Shown here: in pieces, positions 5,456 to 7,991 of the stretch | Position numbering within the stretch: position 1 is the first letter of the stretch | Layout: the number at the start of each line of letters is the position of its first letter | Source: Micrococcaceae bacterium | GTDB taxonomy: Bacteria; Actinomycetota; Actinomycetes; Actinomycetales; Micrococcaceae | Reading direction: 5' to 3' | Assembly (NCBI GenBank): GCA_003486025.1 | Contig: DNHA01000298.1 | Span: forward strand, 4,728-12,718 | DNA length: 7,991 bases | Notes under the pieces: model-generated | The model's input: the letters and a program-made list of their open reading frames with translations, nothing else | What the model was told of the DNA's origin: nothing | Databases searched by the model: none | Program-made: the position numbers and the translations under genes

Positions 5456-5775
5456 TCTTCGAAATACAGCTGACGGTGCAGCTTGCACCCGGGATTAAAA
5501 AGCGCATCACAGCGTGGGCACGTGTTCGTCTTGAGGTATTCGTTGACGCTGAGCTGCAGTGAGCAGACCCCGCAGAGTACTGCGGGGTCTGCGATCCTCT
5601 CGGCAGGCCAGAGTATAGCCCGATGCCCGGCGGTTTCTTCATGGCAGAGGTGGCATGGGTAGTACTTGCCGCAGCAGTAATGCTTGATCGCAATGACGTC
5701 GATGAGCTGGTGGTAATGCGCACAACGAGTCTGCGCATCTACCTCAACCCCATAAACCTCAGGTTTTTCACTCAT
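5452..5775 (-). CDS. CHY-type zinc-finger protein (Hot13-like)
   Basis: The product is a 107-residue small cytoplasmic zinc-binding protein of the CHY zinc-finger family, which includes yeast Hot13 and the N-terminal part of plant and animal RCHY1-type ligases; the bacterial role is not established. Metal ligands in order: Cys18 and His20 in C-A-H-Y-H, His32, Cys34 and Cys35 in K-H-Y-C-C-G-K-Y-Y-P-C-H-L-C-H, Cys41, Cys44, His45, His51, then Cys68/Cys71 (C-G-V-C), Cys86/Cys89 (C-P-R-C), Cys97 and His100. That is enough for three zinc sites, and the whole protein is this domain. The start is fixed by AGGAGA on the minus strand a few bases before ATG 5775. It is convergent with mycothione reductase; the two stops share the TTAA at 5452-5455, with no terminator between them. 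Because Hot13 acts in thiol-redox and zinc handling, the pairing with mtr may be functional, but this is inference. Confidence 0.9.
   Translation of the reverse strand: MSEKPEVYGVEVDAQTRCAHYHQLIDVIAIKHYCCGKYYPCHLCHEETAGHRAILWPAERIADPAVLCGVCSLQLSVNEYLKTNTCPRCDALFNPGCKLHRQLYFED
5563..5592. terminator. Perfect 13-bp hairpin inside the CHY zinc-finger gene; possible terminator for mtr
   Basis: Arms 5563-5575 (gcagaccccgcag) and 5580-5592 (ctgcggggtctgc) are perfectly complementary around the 4-nt loop agta. On the minus strand it encodes A-D-P-A-V-L-C-G-V-C of the zinc finger, including two metal-binding cysteines. On the plus strand it lies about 108 nt after the mtr stop codon and is the first strong hairpin there, so it may end mtr transcription although no U-run follows. 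Confidence 0.4.
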
Positions 5776-5819
5776 GAGTTCTCCTGTCCTACACCGAGAC
5801 TACGTGCCGGTGAGGGCAC

Positions 5820-5899
5820 TGAGCCAAATATGTGCGTTGGAATTGGCCCTATCTCTTCCGCTGAGCCGGCATCCAAGGCCAAATTCCAAGGTTGGCTCA
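5820..5899. repeat. 80-bp imperfect inverted repeat (two-part stem)
   Basis: The outer arms tgagccaa (5820-5827) and ttggctca (5892-5899) are perfect 8-mers. The inner arms ttggaattggcc (5837-5848) and ggccaaattccaa (5877-5889) pair over 12 bp with one bulged A. The internal loop is 9 nt on one side and 2 nt on the other, and the apical loop is 28 nt. It starts 45 bp upstream of the CHY zinc-finger start codon. It could be an operator pair, a structured leader or a relic repeat; there is no direct target duplication or ORF to make it an insertion sequence. Confidence 0.6.
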
Positions 5900-6317
5900 A
5901 CGGCGCAAAGTGTTCGTTTTTGGTCGCCACACGCGATTTTCGAAGTGCGTGATCTGTTCTCAAGGCACCGAATTGCTGACAGCCAGTGAGGGCAGATGAG
6001 CGCCTTCGCTACAGAGCAACGTCCAAGGGAAAGTCCCTAGCCGGAACAGCGCCGCTGCGGAAGTGTTGTGCCCCTTCGTGTTCTGCAGGATTCAGCGCCG
6101 CGCGCTGGTCTTGGCGTTTCGCTGATCTGGTCAAACATGGCAATAGTTGAATGCTCTTCCACCGCTGCTTATCGGACTCTGCCTCACTGCGCAGCCGTTT
6201 GAGAGATTTATGGAGTGCGGCGAATTTTCGATAACAACCTGACGCATGCTGTGCGCTGGTGCACCTTCGATGTGCGAAAGACGGTACTGGTTTAGGACGA
6301 TTTTACCTACCATCAGA

Positions 6318-6354
6318 CTGTGACCTAGGACATACTCATTCTTAGTCATCACAG
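6318..6354 (+). promoter_or_regulatory. Leader or operator hairpin upstream of the MHS transporter
   Basis: Arms ctgtga (6318-6323) and tcacag (6349-6354) pair perfectly. After a small internal loop, 6325-6329 and 6341-6345 add five more pairs (one G-U), closing an 11-nt loop. It ends 27 nt before the ribosome-binding site. It may be a transcription-factor operator or a leader structure; it is inferred from symmetry only. Confidence 0.35.
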
Positions 6355-6381
6355 GTGGGTTCGGGTTCGGACCCTCAAGCT

Positions 6382-6397
6382 GGAAGGAAAACCATTG
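6382..6397 (+). promoter_or_regulatory. Ribosome-binding site deciding a TTG start
   Basis: The ggaagga at 6382-6388 is a near-complete Shine-Dalgarno sequence 6 nt before TTG 6395. The next in-frame ATG (codon 22, S-M-A-G-T) lies at the start of TM1 and would delete conserved residues, so TTG is preferred. The same ggaagga at 5-nt spacing precedes purU. Confidence 0.8.
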
Positions 6398-7762
6398 GTA
6401 TCCGAAACCTCAACCAAGGCCGAACGCAAAGGCCTGCGCCGGGTCGTCTCCGCTTCCATGGCCGGCACCGTCGTGGAATGGTACGAATTTTTCCTCTACG
6501 CCACAGCCGCCACATTGGTCTTCAACAAGATTTTCTTTCCCGACGCGGGCAACGAGCTGGACAACATCATCAAGGCCTTCCTCACTTACGCGGTCGGCTT
6601 CATCGCCCGCCCTATTGGCGGCATCGTCTTCGGCCATTTTGGTGATAAATACGGCCGCAAGCACCTGCTGCAAATCGCCATCGTGCTGGTCGGTGCCACC
6701 ACCTTCCTCATGGGGTGCCTTCCAACGTTTGACGCCATTGGCTATGCGGCCCCGATCCTGCTGATCGTCCTGCGCTTCCTGCAGGGCTTCGCCGTCGGCG
6801 GAGAATGGGGCGGAGCGGTGCTGCTCGTCGCCGAACACGCACCAAATAAGGAACGCGGATTCTGGGCCTCCTGGCCGCAGGCTGCGGTGCCTATCGGTAA
6901 TCTGCTGGCCACCATCGTGCTGCTGGTGCTCTCATCGACACTGAGCGAAGAAGCGTTCTTGGCTTGGGGCTGGCGCGTAGGTTTCTGGCTTTCGGTGATC
7001 ATCGTGATCGTCGGCTACTACATCCGCACCCGAGTTTCAGATGCCCCGATCTTCCAGGAAGCCAAAGCAGAGCTGGAAGAAAACGCGGCGGCAGGTTACG
7101 GTGTCAAAGAGGTCTTCAAACGCTACCCGCGCGGCGTCTTCACCGCCATGGGACTGCGCTTTGGTGAGAACATCATGTACTACATGGTCGTCACCTTCTC
7201 GATTACCTATATGGCCACTCAGCTGAAAATGGATACCTCTGAGATTCTTGGGTTGATGCTGCTGGCACACGTATTCCACGCAATCATCGTTCCGTTGGTC
7301 GGACGGCTGACCGATACCCGCGGGCGGCGCCCGGTCTACGCGACCGGAGTGATCTTGATGGCCGTCTGGGGAGTGATCGCTTTCCCGCTGTTCAACACCT
7401 CCAATGACTTCATCATCTTGCTGACGATCACCGGCGGCTTGGCGGTGCACGCGTTGATGTATGCCGGGCAGCCTGCCATTATGGCCGAAATGTTCCCCAC
7501 CAGAATGCGCTATTCGGGTGTATCACTGGGCTACCAGGTCACCTCGATCGTGGCGGGTTCGATGGCACCGATCATCGCGACCTTCCTGCTGAAGGTCTAC
7601 GGATCCTGGGTTCCAGTCGCCGGCTACATCGTATTTGCCGCGATAGTCACGATGGTGGCGGTGTACTTCATGAAGGAAACCAAGGGCGTCAGCCTGGCCG
7701 GCATCGATGAGCAGGACCGAATCCAAACCGGGTTGCTCAAGGAAGCCGCCAAGGTCAAATAG
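6395..7762 (+). CDS. MHS-family major facilitator transporter (metabolite:H+ symporter)
   Basis: The product is a 455-residue inner-membrane transporter of the metabolite:H+ symporter family (relatives ShiA, KgtP, ProP, CitA), importing a small organic acid or compatible solute with protons. The substrate cannot be read from the sequence. Family marks: S-M-A-G-T-V-V-E-W-Y-E-F-F-L-Y (21-35) at TM1; loop 2-3 signature G-H-F-G-D-K-Y-G-R-K (80-89); L-R-F-L-Q-G-F-A-V-G-G-E-W-G-G (126-140) at TM4; G-W-R-V-G-F (192-197); the second-half repeat G-R-L-T-D-T-R-G-R-R (303-312); and M-F-P-T-R-M-R-Y-S-G (366-375). About 12 hydrophobic segments are visible. The start is TTG 6395, unusual but supported by ggaagga (6382-6388) 6 nt upstream, with no ATG suitably placed before TM1. 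It appears to be a single-gene unit, closed by a strong terminator. A link to the sox operon 6 kb away is possible but unsupported. Confidence 0.9.
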   Translation: MVSETSTKAERKGLRRVVSASMAGTVVEWYEFFLYATAATLVFNKIFFPDAGNELDNIIKAFLTYAVGFIARPIGGIVFGHFGDKYGRKHLLQIAIVLVGATTFLMGCLPTFDAIGYAAPILLIVLRFLQGFAVGGEWGGAVLLVAEHAPNKERGFWASWPQAAVPIGNLLATIVLLVLSSTLSEEAFLAWGWRVGFWLSVIIVIVGYYIRTRVSDAPIFQEAKAELEENAAAGYGVKEVFKRYPRGVFTAMGLRFGENIMYYMVVTFSITYMATQLKMDTSEILGLMLLAHVFHAIIVPLVGRLTDTRGRRPVYATGVILMAVWGVIAFPLFNTSNDFIILLTITGGLAVHALMYAGQPAIMAEMFPTRMRYSGVSLGYQVTSIVAGSMAPIIATFLLKVYGSWVPVAGYIVFAAIVTMVAVYFMKETKGVSLAGIDEQDRIQTGLLKEAAKVK

Positions 7763-7768
7763 CTCCCA

Positions 7769-7811
7769 GCATGGCAGAAGGCCGGTCCCGCGGACCGGCC
7801 TTCTGCCATGC
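7769..7811. terminator. Perfect 20-bp bidirectional terminator hairpin
   Basis: Arms 7769-7788 and 7792-7811 are perfectly complementary (core aaggccggtcc/ggaccggcctt) around a 3-nt loop. It begins 6 nt after the transporter stop codon and ends 14 nt before the stop codon of the convergent gene. There is no U-run on either side, but stem length and position make it the shared terminator. Confidence 0.88.
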
Positions 7812-7825
7812 CAAAGCGATGATCC

Positions 7826-7991
7826 TTAGTTTGCGCCTAGCACGCCAATCGAGTCGATCGCGGCGTTTGCATCCTCGGCCAAGCGCTGCGGCATGGGTGC
7901 GCTCTTTGCGGATTCAGCGGCGATCTTCTGGCCTTCATCGATCACAACGTAGTGGCCGAAGGTTTTGATCAGTTCAACGGTCTGCGGATCC
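7826..7991 (-). CDS. pstS: Phosphate ABC transporter substrate-binding protein PstS, C-terminal fragment (5' end outside window)
   Basis: The minus strand is open from the window edge to TAA at 7826-7828, giving 54 residues of a C-terminus. It reads V-E-L-I-K-T-F-G-H-Y-V-V-I-D-E-G-Q-K-I-A-A-E-S-A-K-S-A-P-M-P and then a helix ending A-A-I-D-S-I-G-V-L. The pattern Y-V-V-x-x-E-G-Q-x-x-A-A-x-x-A-x-S-A-P-x followed by a terminal helix matches the end of actinobacterial PstS, the extracytoplasmic lipoprotein that captures phosphate for PstCAB. Other periplasmic-binding proteins share parts of this ending, so the call rests on a short segment. The rest of the gene should lie to the right. It is convergent with the MHS transporter and shares its hairpin terminator. 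Confidence 0.6.
   Translation of the reverse strand, partial: DPQTVELIKTFGHYVVIDEGQKIAAESAKSAPMPQRLAEDANAAIDSIGVLGAN

Larger units (their letters stand above)
5776..6394. other. 619-bp gene-poor region between the CHY zinc-finger gene and the MHS transporter
   Basis: I find no gene I can support here. Short open frames on both strands lack ribosome-binding sites and match nothing I know. The stretch contains a small hairpin at 5804-5819, the 80-bp imperfect inverted repeat (5820-5899), a palindrome cagcgc-cgc-gcgctg near 6092-6106, a repeated cagcgccg (near 6047 and 6092), and a hairpin before the transporter (6318-6354). The part from about 6130 to 6350 is visibly more A/T-rich than the flanking genes. 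The region must hold the divergent promoters for both flanking genes, but no convincing -35/-10 pair stands out. Confidence 0.6.

Noticed and set aside
5820..5899. Insertion sequence or MITE end
   Set aside because: The inverted repeat has a short spacer, no flanking direct duplication that I can see, and no transposase nearby.
5623..5989. Overlapping short open frames on both strands around the start of the CHY gene
   Set aside because: They run through the well-supported zinc-finger gene or the 80-bp inverted repeat and lack start signals.
6131..6352. Minus-strand open frame of about 70 codons upstream of the MHS transporter
   Set aside because: No ribosome-binding site, low GC for a gene here, no recognisable domain; treated as intergenic, though a gene relic is not excluded.

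Overview
The window looks like chromosomal DNA of a moderately high-GC actinobacterium, most likely a Micrococcaceae member of the Arthrobacter/Glutamicibacter type. The strongest evidence is a complete mycothione reductase gene, because mycothiol is made only by Actinomycetota. The sarcosine-oxidase/purU arrangement at the left end is also known from Arthrobacter and Corynebacterium sarcosine degraders. The genus is an inference; phylum level is well supported.

Layout from left to right. (1) Bases 1-1341 hold the 3' end of a one-carbon operon: the C-terminal part of the sarcosine oxidase gamma subunit (soxG), then formyltetrahydrofolate deformylase (purU). An unusual stem-loop lies between them. 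The pair makes metabolic sense: sarcosine oxidase loads C1 units on tetrahydrofolate, and PurU unloads 10-formyl-THF as formate. A perfect 18-bp hairpin closes the operon and also serves the convergent gene. (2) Bases 1414-1926 (minus) encode a conserved-looking protein I do not recognise, with a possible small ORF just upstream. (3) Bases 2368-3282 encode a secreted SGNH/GDSL hydrolase with a long, structured leader. (4) Bases 3502-5455 hold a universal stress protein with a good promoter, then mycothione reductase, whose -10-like box sits exactly where a leaderless mRNA would need it. (5) Bases 5452-5775 (minus) encode a CHY zinc-finger protein that meets mycothione reductase tail to tail with overlapping stop codons. 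(6) Bases 5776-6394 are a gene-poor stretch with an 80-bp imperfect inverted repeat and a leader hairpin. (7) Bases 6395-7762 encode an MHS-family proton symporter with a TTG start. (8) A perfect 20-bp hairpin separates it from the convergent C-terminus of a PstS-like phosphate-binding protein at the right edge.

Most genes belong to known families and form several short transcription units, many of them convergent. I see no mobile element, CRISPR array, rRNA or tRNA. The points most worth a second look are the mycothione reductase/CHY zinc-finger pairing with its overlapping 3' ends and intragenic hairpin, the 80-bp inverted repeat, the soxG-purU intercistronic stem-loop, and the possible leaderless start of mycothione reductase. 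I did not find a clearly new system; these are local leads.
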